Shown here piece by piece: positions 1 through 5,626 of a DNA stretch of 11,067 nt. Positions within the stretch are counted from its first letter, which is position 1. Each line of letters begins with the position of its first letter. The translations under genes were made by a program, and so were the position numbers. Source of the stretch: SHLJ01 sp041618535 (GTDB lineage: Bacteria; Bacteroidota; Bacteroidia; Flavobacteriales; Flavobacteriaceae); the NCBI GenBank assembly GCA_041618535.1, contig JBFKFP010000091.1, forward strand, positions 1 through 11,067, given 5' to 3'. The notes below the pieces were generated by a model. It searched no databases, was not told the origin of the DNA, and worked only from the letters and a program-made list of their open reading frames with translations.

Positions 1-685
1 CCCAGTCTACGCGTTCAATGTTGAAATTGGTGATCTCCTTTATGTTCTTTTCCTTAAGCAGGTGTTGCAGGGCTTCCGTAGCCTTGGGTTTTGTAAATGC
101 CCCGTCCAGCGGTGTCACGTAGGTGATCTCCACTTTATCCCTCATGCCTTTGTTCTTGAAGTAAGAATCTGCAAGGAATGCGAATTCAAGAGGCGCCACC
201 GGGCATTTTATAGGCATCTCGGTAATATGGACAACCAGCTTGCCGCCTTCCCATTCGCGTAATTTATTTCGAAGGGCTTTTGCTCCCTCATAGGTATAAA
301 AATCAAAGATATTCCTGTACCACGCCGGCCCGTTCATGCCGTCTACTTCATCTGGGGCAATATCCGTACCGGTAGCAATGATGAGAATATCATAGCTTAA
401 AGTTTCTCCGTTGTCTAAAAGAACTTCATTACTCCCGGGTTTGATAAGCTCGATACGTTTCTGAATGTAATTCACACCATCGGGAATAAATTTCTTCCCG
501 TTCTTTTTAACTTGTTTTGAAGTGTAGATGTCGAAGGGCAAAAAAAGGAATCCTGGTTGATAATAATGGGTCTTATTCTGATCAACTATGTTGATGATCC
601 ATTCGTCCCCGGGTAATTCTTTAACCAGATGGTTGGCCATCATGGTCCCTGAAGTTCCGGCGCCTAGAATGACTAAATTTTTCAT
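1..685 (-). CDS. SQR-like FAD/NAD(P) oxidoreductase (3' end off window)
   Basis: This minus-strand frame stays open from the ATG at 683-685 to the left edge, giving 228 N-terminal residues; the C-terminus is missing. It starts with a dinucleotide-binding strand and GAGTSG (residues 8-13), followed by HYYQPGF (40-46) and ATGTDIAP (104-111). These are typical of the flavoprotein disulfide-reductase superfamily, and the HYYQP segment is typical of sulfide:quinone oxidoreductases. IKCPVAP around Cys161 resembles the redox-active cysteine segment of type II SQR (VKCAGAP in the human enzyme). SQRs oxidise sulfide at the membrane and reduce the quinone pool. The second active-site cysteine would lie in the missing part, so SQR activity is not proven and a related flavoprotein is possible. 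The gene lies 154 bp downstream of the stress-protein gene on the same strand and has its own FNR-like promoter. Confidence 0.8.
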   Translation of the reverse strand, partial: MKNLVILGAGTSGTMMANHLVKELPGDEWIINIVDQNKTHYYQPGFLFLPFDIYTSKQVKKNGKKFIPDGVNYIQKRIELIKPGSNEVLLDNGETLSYDILIIATGTDIAPDEVDGMNGPAWYRNIFDFYTYEGAKALRNKLREWEGGKLVVHITEMPIKCPVAPLEFAFLADSYFKNKGMRDKVEITYVTPLDGAFTKPKATEALQHLLKEKNIKEITNFNIERVDW

Positions 686-713
686 GGAGTTCAATTCGTT
701 TCTTTTTATGGGA

Positions 714-757
714 TAAAATTACCTTAACATGGCTGGCTCCTTTATGACATTAATCAT
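714..757 (-). promoter_or_regulatory. FNR/CRP-like promoter of the SQR-like gene
   Basis: On the minus strand an inverted repeat, TTTATGA-N6-TCATAAA (741-760, seven perfect pairs), contains the 14-mer ATGATTAATGTCAT at 757-744. After 22 nt comes TAATTTTA (721-714), one base away from the Bacteroidota -7 consensus TAnnTTTG. The centres are 33 bp apart, which puts the dyad near -41, the class-II activator position. There is no TTTG -33 element, as expected for an activator-dependent promoter. The start codon lies 28 nt past the -7 element. The promoter role is inferred. Confidence 0.55.
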
Positions 758-769
758 AAAAACCCGCTC

Positions 770-785
770 TGTAACCAGAGTTACA
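770..785. promoter_or_regulatory. Second upstream dyad TGTAAC-N4-GTTACA
   Basis: A perfect 6-bp inverted repeat with a 4-nt spacer, centred at 777.5. It lies 27 bp further upstream of the SQR-like promoter than the FNR-like dyad and about 60 bp from the -7 element. It has the GTA-N8-TAC form recognised by some Crp/Fnr-superfamily proteins. It could be a second activator or repressor site, or a small hairpin in the stress-protein trailer. A competing pairing, CTCTG/CAGAG, overlaps it. Confidence 0.35.
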
Positions 786-839
786 CAAGAATATCATCAA
801 AATTGACGTCAGTTTCTGCTGGTATTTCTCCTGTGGGAA

Positions 840-1679
840 TTAAGCCTGGTTCTCCATCACCAGGAATGGGATTTCGATATTAAAGGCGAAGGGTTTGAGA
901 TTATGTTTAATAAACAGCCTGTCGAAGAAAGAATGCTTCCTGCTCATCATGGCCAGCATATCGATGTTTTGGTCTTTGATATAATTATTGACCGCCTCGA
1001 ACAGCTCAGATTTCTCCAGTTCTATAAAATTATGCTCTACAAACTGGAAGCAGCGTTCCAGAAACGATTTATTCTCCAATTGTTCAGGGCTGGGGTCGTC
1101 CTCTTCTCTCATGTGAAGAACATCAATCCTGGATTTAAACAATTCTGCTAATTGCATCAAGGGGGTTAGTTCATGATGACTGTAAGCAAACTGATGATTG
1201 GTCACAAAACCGATTTTATCCAAACCGCTGAATTTACAGTTCTCAGGTACGGCGAGCACGGGAACAGATCCCCGCTGCATGACCTTCGCGGTATTGCTGC
1301 CGAATAGAACCTTTTTAGACCCGGTAGCACCTTTGGTCCCCATCACTATAAGGTCTGCTTCTTTTGTATTACATGCCTGGTTGATGGCGTCGATAAAATT
1401 GTCATAATCGACCATGGCATCGAAATTATGATTCTCATTCCGTCTTGACTCCAACTTGATGATGATCTCATTTATGGCCGTCTTATTCTCGGCAATAAGG
1501 CTTTGATACAGGGTTGTTGAGGGTGTCGCGGTACGGAGGTCATCCGATATAAAAGAAGAAGCTTTCTGAATATTCAGAATATAGAACCGGCAGATCACAT
1601 CCTTAAATAGATCAACCGCGTAATCGATAGCGTTTATCGAATTCTTCGAAAAATCGGTTGGCAAAAGAATAACTCTCAT
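840..1679 (-). CDS. Universal stress protein, tandem UspA domains
   Basis: This 279-aa protein has two Usp domains. Domain 1 (about 1-148) opens with ILLPTDFS, including the conserved Asp9. It has the ATP-binding signature G-x2-G-x9-G-S at Gly114, Gly117 and Gly127-Ser128, followed by PVLAVPE. Domain 2 (about 152-279) keeps the fold pattern, including the closing IPFLVME strand. It has lost the glycines (MMSRKHSFFDRLF), so it probably does not bind ATP. This one-active, one-degenerate arrangement is common in Bacteroidota. Such cytoplasmic proteins are linked to survival under starvation, oxygen limitation or redox stress; the partner is unknown. The gene is divergent from the DUF3108 gene and upstream of the SQR-like gene. 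Its promoter has the same FNR-like site as the SQR-like and SLC13 promoters. Confidence 0.92.
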   Translation of the reverse strand: MRVILLPTDFSKNSINAIDYAVDLFKDVICRFYILNIQKASSFISDDLRTATPSTTLYQSLIAENKTAINEIIIKLESRRNENHNFDAMVDYDNFIDAINQACNTKEADLIVMGTKGATGSKKVLFGSNTAKVMQRGSVPVLAVPENCKFSGLDKIGFVTNHQFAYSHHELTPLMQLAELFKSRIDVLHMREEDDPSPEQLENKSFLERCFQFVEHNFIELEKSELFEAVNNYIKDQNIDMLAMMSRKHSFFDRLFIKHNLKPFAFNIEIPFLVMENQA

Positions 1680-1701
1680 GGTTCATCGGTTTGGCTTCAT
1701 T

Positions 1702-1745
1702 TAAATATACCTTCAGAAAAGGCAATAAACAATGATAAAAATCAG
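1702..1745 (-). promoter_or_regulatory. FNR-like promoter of the universal stress protein gene
   Basis: Read on the minus strand, CTGATTTTTATCAT (1745-1732) has the FNR core TGAT-N4-ATCA intact. Exactly 22 nt follow, then TATATTTA (1709-1702), a one-mismatch match to TAnnTTTG. The start codon is 22 nt further on. A TTG at 1732-1730, overlapping the dyad edge, lies 20 nt from the -7 octamer and could serve as a -33. The geometry matches the SQR-like and SLC13 promoters exactly. Confidence 0.6.
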
Positions 1746-1773
1746 TTGAGATGCTGTAGAATTTTAAAAAAAA

Positions 1774-1805
1774 TTGGTGTAAAGGAGAATTAGGTTGTAT
1801 TTTTC
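1774..1805 (+). promoter_or_regulatory. Candidate -33/-7 promoter of the DUF3108 operon
   Basis: TTG at 1774-1776, a 21-nt spacer, then TATTTTTC at 1798-1805 (seven of eight to TAnnTTTG). The start codon is 48 nt downstream. No FNR-like dyad lies at the position where the other promoters have one. The inverted repeat TTTTTC-GGCAT-GAAAAA (1800-1816) overlaps the -7 and the likely start point and may be chance. Confidence 0.4.
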
Positions 1806-1853
1806 GGCATGAAAAATGCGGCCCGATCGAATCAAAATTGATAATTAGCTGAT

Positions 1854-2639
1854 ATGCGCTTTATTCTTTTCCTGCTTCTCATGTCAATTAGCCTTCTTGC
1901 CTCGGCACAAAACAAGGCAGTAGGGACTAATGAAAAATTGGTGTTTACCGCTTCTTTCAATATGTCGGGCCTGTTGACAGACCTGGCCCAGATTACCATG
2001 GAGACCAGTGAAATAAGGACGTCCAGCAGTACGCTGCTCCGACTTAAATGCCGAGCTCAAACCTTTTCAAAGTGGGATAATTTTTTCAGGATAAATGACC
2101 TGTATGAAAGCTATGTCGGCGCGAATTCATTAAAGCCCTATCTGTATAAGCGGGAGATCAATGAAGGCAATTATTACAAGTTCATGCAGTATAAATATGA
2201 TCGGAGCTCAGGTAAGGTCGAATCTCTCTTAAAAAAACGGGCAAAGGTTGGAGGGTTCTACCAGGAGAAGGAAAATATACAGGTTGGGCCGGCTACCATG
2301 GATATTGTTGCTCTTATCTACAACATCAGGAACCTGGATATTCACAAAGCCAGCACCGGGTCAAGTGACACTTTTAGTGTTTTATTCGACGGAAAGGAAA
2401 ATCCTGTTACCCTGACCCTGCTCGGAATAGAGACTGTCAATACTGAAATAGGGGAAAAGCGATGCTACAAACTCGGGATAGCTTTGAAAAACAGCGATGT
2501 GCTAAAAGGCGCGAACAGCAACCTCCTCTGGTTGACGGCAGATGAGAATAAGATTCCGGTTTATGCCCGTTTTAAGGTTGCCGTAGGCAATGGAGAATTA
2601 AGGATAAAATCGGTAAGCGGATTAAAGAATAGTATATGA
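1854..2639 (+). CDS. DUF3108 domain-containing exported protein
   Basis: This 261-aa protein has an N-terminal signal peptide (hydrophobic 3-15, likely cleavage ASA|Q after residue 18) and therefore acts in the periplasm or at the outer membrane. The mature part follows the DUF3108 pattern. It has a GTNEKLVFTASFN opening, a DLYESYV segment, REINEGNYYKFMQYKYD, a central IVALIYNIRNLD helix, and a late strand ending with EKRCYKLGI. The family is widespread in Bacteroidota and Proteobacteria, probably a beta-rich soluble fold, but its biochemical role is unknown. The stop codon overlaps the next start (ATGA at 2636-2639), so the two are translationally coupled. An M28 peptidase follows. One possibility is that all three act in envelope protein or peptide handling, but nothing in the sequence proves it. 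Confidence 0.85.
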   Translation: MRFILFLLLMSISLLASAQNKAVGTNEKLVFTASFNMSGLLTDLAQITMETSEIRTSSSTLLRLKCRAQTFSKWDNFFRINDLYESYVGANSLKPYLYKREINEGNYYKFMQYKYDRSSGKVESLLKKRAKVGGFYQEKENIQVGPATMDIVALIYNIRNLDIHKASTGSSDTFSVLFDGKENPVTLTLLGIETVNTEIGEKRCYKLGIALKNSDVLKGANSNLLWLTADENKIPVYARFKVAVGNGELRIKSVSGLKNSI

Positions 2640-2965
2640 AAAACCTAATTATGATAATAGGCTTCCTTGCCGCCCTGCTAGGGTTGATCATGACCGTCCT
2701 GCCATTTGGCAGCCTGGCCTTCCTCCCAATTGCTCTGGCACTCGTGGCCGGAATTATCGGATTTCGGATGTCCGGAGATCAAGGCGGTGGAAAAACCGCT
2801 TTCAAGGTTTTATTGATTTTGGCAGTGACGGCCTTGTTGCTCGGAATTTACAGGACGGCCTTCGATAAGAATGTTGTGGCCGAGGATGAGACTATAATCC
2901 AGCAGGAAGAAGAATCCCTTGAGGATGCCAGGAAGGAGCTGGAAGATTTAGAAATAGACGAATAG
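2636..2965 (+). CDS. Small membrane protein with acidic tail, unknown function
   Basis: I do not recognise a named family. The 109-aa protein has about three hydrophobic helices, at roughly 3-21, 25-46 and 58-78. A short Gly-rich, charged loop (SGDQGGGKT, about 47-55) separates the second and third. The C-terminal tail (about 80-109) is strongly acidic and heptad-like (EEESLEDARKELEDLE) and probably forms a short coiled coil. The start overlaps the DUF3108 stop by 4 bp, and the M28 peptidase starts 7 bp after its stop. It is therefore the middle gene of a coupled operon. The tail could dock a partner protein. It is a real gene by spacing, coding character and coupling, but its function is open. 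Confidence 0.75.
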   Translation: MKNLIMIIGFLAALLGLIMTVLPFGSLAFLPIALALVAGIIGFRMSGDQGGGKTAFKVLLILAVTALLLGIYRTAFDKNVVAEDETIIQQEEESLEDARKELEDLEIDE

Positions 2966-2972
2966 CAGAGCC

Positions 2973-4025
2973 ATGCACCTAATCAGGCAAATCCACTTTT
3001 TAGCTATTTTCCTTATAATAGGAACCTGTGCAACGCCCAGTCACAAGGAAAAACTTGAGAAGATCAAGAACGGGGTTGAACTGGTTGAGCAGGATCTTAT
3101 GAAAACCTACAGCTCTACCATAACGACTGAAGAACTGCAGTCGCACGTGTATTTGCTGGCATCAGACCAGTTTGAAGGACGAGCTTCAGGATCAAAAGGA
3201 CAGAAACTGGCTGCCGAATTTCTCAAACGATATTACATAAAGGAGGGTATCAAGTCTCCCGAAAAAAACGACTACTTCCAGCAAATTCCTGATTCATTCT
3301 ACGGATCTGGTTTCCTGGCAACAGAAAATGTCTATGCTTATGTTGAGGGAGACAGCAAGCCCGAGGAGGTAGTTATTATCTCTGCACATTATGACCATGA
3401 GGGTATTGACGAGAAAGGAGAGATTTTCAACGGTGCCGACGATGACGCCTCGGGTACAGCCGCACTGATGGAAATGGCGCAGGCCTTTCAACTGGCCAAG
3501 CAAAAGGGCCATGGTCCCGACAGGAGCATTTTATTCTTGCATACCACGGCCGAGGAAACAGGATTACAAGGAAGTCGATATTATTCAGACAACCCGATTT
3601 TTCCCATCGAAAATACCGTTGCCAATCTGAATATCGATATGATAGGGAGAGTCGATTTCATCCATGAGCGAGAAGGTGTTGAGGATTATATCTATGTTAT
3701 TGGATCTGACAGGCTAAGCTATGAACTGCACTATTTGAATGAGGCGGTAAATGCCTCCTTTACCCAGCTGGAGTTGGACTATAAATACAATTCTGAAGAT
3801 GATCACCATCGCTATTACTACCGTTCGGACCATTATAATTTCGCCAGTAAGAATGTGCCGGTCATATTTTATTTCAATGGAGAGCATGCCGATTATCATC
3901 GAGTTACCGATACGCCGGATAAGATCAATTACCCGCTTTTAGAAAAAAGGACCCGACTCATTTTTGCAACTGCCTGGCAATTAGCTAACCAGGAAGAGCG
4001 TTTAAAGGCTGACCGAATAGATTAA
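2973..4025 (+). CDS. M28 family zinc metallopeptidase (copy 1)
   Basis: A 350-aa member of the M28 (aminopeptidase Y/S-like) family. The co-catalytic two-zinc set is complete. It comprises His139 and Asp141 in SAHYD, the central Asp157 of GADDDASG, the general base Glu194 with ligand Glu195 in TAEETG, Asp222 in NLNIDMIGR, and a late His in HADYH (His309). The family removes N-terminal residues from peptides, or sometimes other groups; the substrate cannot be told here. There is no PA domain insert. The N-terminus is hydrophobic (about 8-18) and ends with IGTC at Cys19. This is a poor lipobox, because Thr sits at -1, but Cys19 corresponds to the good lipobox Cys of the downstream paralogue. 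It is probably exported. It is the third gene of the DUF3108 unit. Confidence 0.9.
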   Translation: MHLIRQIHFLAIFLIIGTCATPSHKEKLEKIKNGVELVEQDLMKTYSSTITTEELQSHVYLLASDQFEGRASGSKGQKLAAEFLKRYYIKEGIKSPEKNDYFQQIPDSFYGSGFLATENVYAYVEGDSKPEEVVIISAHYDHEGIDEKGEIFNGADDDASGTAALMEMAQAFQLAKQKGHGPDRSILFLHTTAEETGLQGSRYYSDNPIFPIENTVANLNIDMIGRVDFIHEREGVEDYIYVIGSDRLSYELHYLNEAVNASFTQLELDYKYNSEDDHHRYYYRSDHYNFASKNVPVIFYFNGEHADYHRVTDTPDKINYPLLEKRTRLIFATAWQLANQEERLKADRID

Positions 4026-4040
4026 TTGTCCTGCTGTGAT

Positions 4041-4061
4041 ATGTTAAATCATCTTTAACAT
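4041..4061. repeat. Perfect 8-bp inverted repeat between the two peptidase genes
   Basis: ATGTTAAA, a 5-nt loop TCATC, then TTTAACAT. It begins 15 nt after the stop of the first peptidase. The stem is AT-rich. A run of nine T (4077-4085) lies 15 nt downstream rather than directly after it, so it is at best a weak terminator. An operator is the alternative. I see no convincing -33/-7 pair for the second peptidase in the rest of the 97-bp gap. Confidence 0.35.
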
Positions 4062-4122
4062 GGAAGAATAGTCCACTTTTTTTTTGTATTATCGAGCAAT
4101 TTTTTAGGAAAACTCAAAGGTT

Positions 4123-5184
4123 ATGAAAAAGATATTCTCCACACTCGCCATCTGCGCCTTTCTTTACGGTTGTAAAACCCAGCAAACGGTGGCTCCGGTT
4201 GCACCGATAAACCCGACTGAAATAGCTGCTACGATTACAGAAGATGAATTGCGTGAGATGCTCTACGTTTATGCTTCCGACGAATTTGAAGGTCGCGACA
4301 CAGGTACACCAGGACATAAAAAAGCTGTTGAGTATCTGAAGAAGCATTATGTTGACCTGGGTATTGCCAGTCCGCTTGGCGAGGATGATTATTTCCAGGA
4401 AGTGCCATTAGATATTTCAAGTGAAGGCCGGATGACTTTGAGTAATGGTAATCCGAATCTGATTTCTGAAAATGTTATTGCATTCATAGAAGGACGATCA
4501 AAACCAGATGAGTATGTTGTGATCTCGGCGCACCTCGATCATGTCGGCATCGAAGATGGTGAGATCTATAACGGAGCCGACGATGATGGCTCGGGAACTG
4601 TTGCGATCCTTGAGATAGCGGAAGCTTTCCAGGAAGCCGTTAAAAAAGGTCAGGGTCCGAAGCGCTCTGTGGTCTTTCTTCATGTTACAGCCGAGGAAAA
4701 AGGGTTGGTGGGTTCGCGTTATTATACGGATGTGGATCCAGTTTTTCCTTTGGAACAAACTGTAGCCAACCTCAATATCGACATGATAGGCCGAATAGAT
4801 CCCAAGCGTGAAAGCGAGAACAGGAATTATGTTTATTTGATCGGGAGCGACAAATTAAGTCAGGAACTGCATGAATTGTCAGAAGCTGTAAACGCGACCT
4901 ATACCAAGATAGAGCTCGACTACAAATACAACGATAAGTACGATCCGAATCGCTTCTATTATCGATCAGACCATTATAATTTCGCAAAAAATAACATCCC
5001 CGTCATTTTTTATTTCAACGGCACCCATGCCGATTATCACAAGCCATCAGACACGGTTGAAAAGATCGAATATGATCTTCTGACCAATCGCACAAAACTG
5101 ATCTTCCACACTGCCTGGGAAATCGCGAATCGTGAAGACCGGATTCGTGCCGACAAGCTCGAAGCCACGGCAGGCGGGAATTAG
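4123..5184 (+). CDS. M28 family zinc metallopeptidase lipoprotein (copy 2)
   Basis: This 353-aa paralogue of the preceding gene has the same metal and catalytic set. It comprises His137 and Asp139 (SAHLD), Asp154 (GADDDGSG), Glu191-Glu192 (TAEEKG), Asp220 (NLNIDMIGR) and His306 (HADYH). Over the 30 residues ending at that last motif the two copies agree at 25 positions. The N-terminus is a lipoprotein signal with lipobox FLYGC (Cys17). No acidic surface-export signal follows the Cys, so an envelope location facing the periplasm is more likely than the cell surface. Predicted role: an exported aminopeptidase or related hydrolase with unknown substrate. It is separated from copy 1 by 97 bp containing a hairpin, so the two may be expressed differently. 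A recent tandem duplication followed by divergence is the simplest origin. Confidence 0.92.
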   Translation: MKKIFSTLAICAFLYGCKTQQTVAPVAPINPTEIAATITEDELREMLYVYASDEFEGRDTGTPGHKKAVEYLKKHYVDLGIASPLGEDDYFQEVPLDISSEGRMTLSNGNPNLISENVIAFIEGRSKPDEYVVISAHLDHVGIEDGEIYNGADDDGSGTVAILEIAEAFQEAVKKGQGPKRSVVFLHVTAEEKGLVGSRYYTDVDPVFPLEQTVANLNIDMIGRIDPKRESENRNYVYLIGSDKLSQELHELSEAVNATYTKIELDYKYNDKYDPNRFYYRSDHYNFAKNNIPVIFYFNGTHADYHKPSDTVEKIEYDLLTNRTKLIFHTAWEIANREDRIRADKLEATAGGN

Positions 5185-5252
5185 ATTTGAGGCATGAGTT
5201 AATAGTCAGGGCGACCGGGAATTTGGCACTAGGAACCAGGAACTGGGCACTG

Positions 5253-5324
5253 GAAACCAAGCCTGCAAGGCTGCGCCTTGTCCATTCTTTTTTTGTTCCC
5301 TTCAGGCCTTAAGCAAGCTTGGCC
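5253..5324 (+). repeat. 72-bp repeat, copy A
   Basis: This matches 5370-5441 over 72 bp with one mismatch (5315 A against 5432 C). Within it are an outer inverted pair, CCAAGC (5257-5262) with GCTTGG (5317-5322), and an inner hairpin, CAAGGC-TGC-GCCTTG (5266-5280). Seven nt after the inner hairpin comes a run of seven T. The shape is that of a small palindromic intergenic element. It carries no gene. The flanking stretch 5185-5252 holds only low-complexity GGCACT/GGAACC-like sequence. Confidence 0.85.
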
Positions 5325-5332
5325 ATATTGGC

Positions 5333-5353
5333 GGGATTACCTGCGGTGATCCC
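5333..5353. repeat. 9-bp hairpin in the spacer between the 72-bp repeats
   Basis: GGGATTACC, loop TGC, GGTGATCCC, with one G-U pair. It fills much of the 45-bp spacer. Its right-arm sequence GGTGATCC recurs at 5360-5367 as a direct repeat. The spacer therefore also looks structured and may be part of a larger repeat unit with a 117-bp period. Confidence 0.6.
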
Positions 5354-5369
5354 AAATAGGGTGATCCTC

Positions 5370-5441
5370 GAAACCAAGCCTGCAAGGCTGCGCCTTGTCC
5401 ATTCTTTTTTTGTTCCCTTCAGGCCTTAAGCCAGCTTGGCC
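5370..5441 (+). repeat. 72-bp repeat, copy B
   Basis: Second copy, offset by 117 bp from copy A and identical except for one base. It keeps the inner hairpin CAAGGC-TGC-GCCTTG (5383-5397), the T-run and the outer CCAAGC/GCTTGG pair. It ends 15 bp before the tRNA-His terminator stem. The near identity implies recent duplication or gene conversion. Confidence 0.85.
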
Positions 5442-5448
5442 TTCGGCA

Positions 5449-5481
5449 ACAAAAAAAGCCTGAAATTGACATTTCAGGCTT
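5449..5481 (-). terminator. Rho-independent terminator of tRNA-His
   Basis: A perfect 11-bp stem, AAGCCTGAAAT (5456-5466) with ATTTCAGGCTT (5471-5481), and a 4-nt loop. On the minus strand a T tract follows at once (complement of A5451-5457), as in an intrinsic terminator. It starts 7 nt past the tRNA 3' end. The plus strand has no T-run after the stem, so it is directional. Confidence 0.88.
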
Positions 5482-5487
5482 AGTTTC

Positions 5488-5563
5488 GGGTGGAAGACGG
5501 GATTCGAACCCGCGACCCCTAGAACCACAATCTAGTGCTCTAACCGACTGAGCTACAACCACC
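5488..5563 (-). tRNA. tRNA-His (anticodon GTG)
   Basis: The minus strand reads GGTGGTTGTAGCTC at the 5' end and folds as a tRNA. It has a D arm GCTC/GAGC, anticodon stem CTAGA/TCTAG with loop TTGTGGT (anticodon GTG), a GGGTC variable loop, and T arm GCGGG-TTCGAAT-CCCGT. The extra G-1 that marks tRNA-His is encoded, opposite C73. The 3' CCA is not encoded. The acceptor stem is odd: GTGGTTG against CTTCCAC leaves two adjacent U-U oppositions (5-68 and 6-67). A promoter lies just upstream and a hairpin terminator just downstream, so it is a single-tRNA transcription unit. Confidence 0.95.
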
Positions 5564-5579
5564 GTTTAATTTGTGCATG

Positions 5580-5610
5580 CAAATGTAATTCTTTACAAAA
5601 CTTTTGCAAA
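5580..5610 (-). promoter_or_regulatory. Consensus -33/-7 promoter of tRNA-His
   Basis: On the minus strand, TTTG (5610-5607), a 19-nt spacer, then TACATTTG (5587-5580). This matches the Bacteroidota primary-sigma consensus TTTG-N19-TAnnTTTG at every fixed position. The tRNA 5' end is 16 nt further on. It is the strongest phylum marker in the window. Confidence 0.85.
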
Positions 5611-5626
5611 GTGTTTTTTGAACATT

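Noticed and set aside
62..262. 66-codon plus-strand ORF
   Set aside because: It lies antisense inside the SQR-like gene, whose frame gives clear FAD-binding and SQR-type motifs. The ORF has no family features.
903..1151. 82-codon plus-strand ORF within the stress-protein gene
   Set aside because: Antisense shadow; the minus strand encodes the second Usp domain.
5253..5441. Repeats considered as a CRISPR array
   Set aside because: Only two 72-bp copies with one 45-bp structured spacer, no array and no cas genes. The repeat contains its own nested palindromes and a T-run.
5456..5481. tRNA terminator stem as a two-way terminator for the second peptidase
   Set aside because: The plus strand after the stem reads AGTTTCGGG with no T tract, so only minus-strand termination is supported.
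5337..5528. 63-codon minus-strand ORF across the repeat and tRNA-His
   Set aside because: It overlaps the tRNA, the terminator hairpin and repeat copy B. The coding potential is an accident of these sequences.
5488..5563. tRNA-His as an integration site of a mobile island
   Set aside because: No integrase gene, no second copy of the tRNA 3' end and no phage genes in the window. The neighbours look like core genes.
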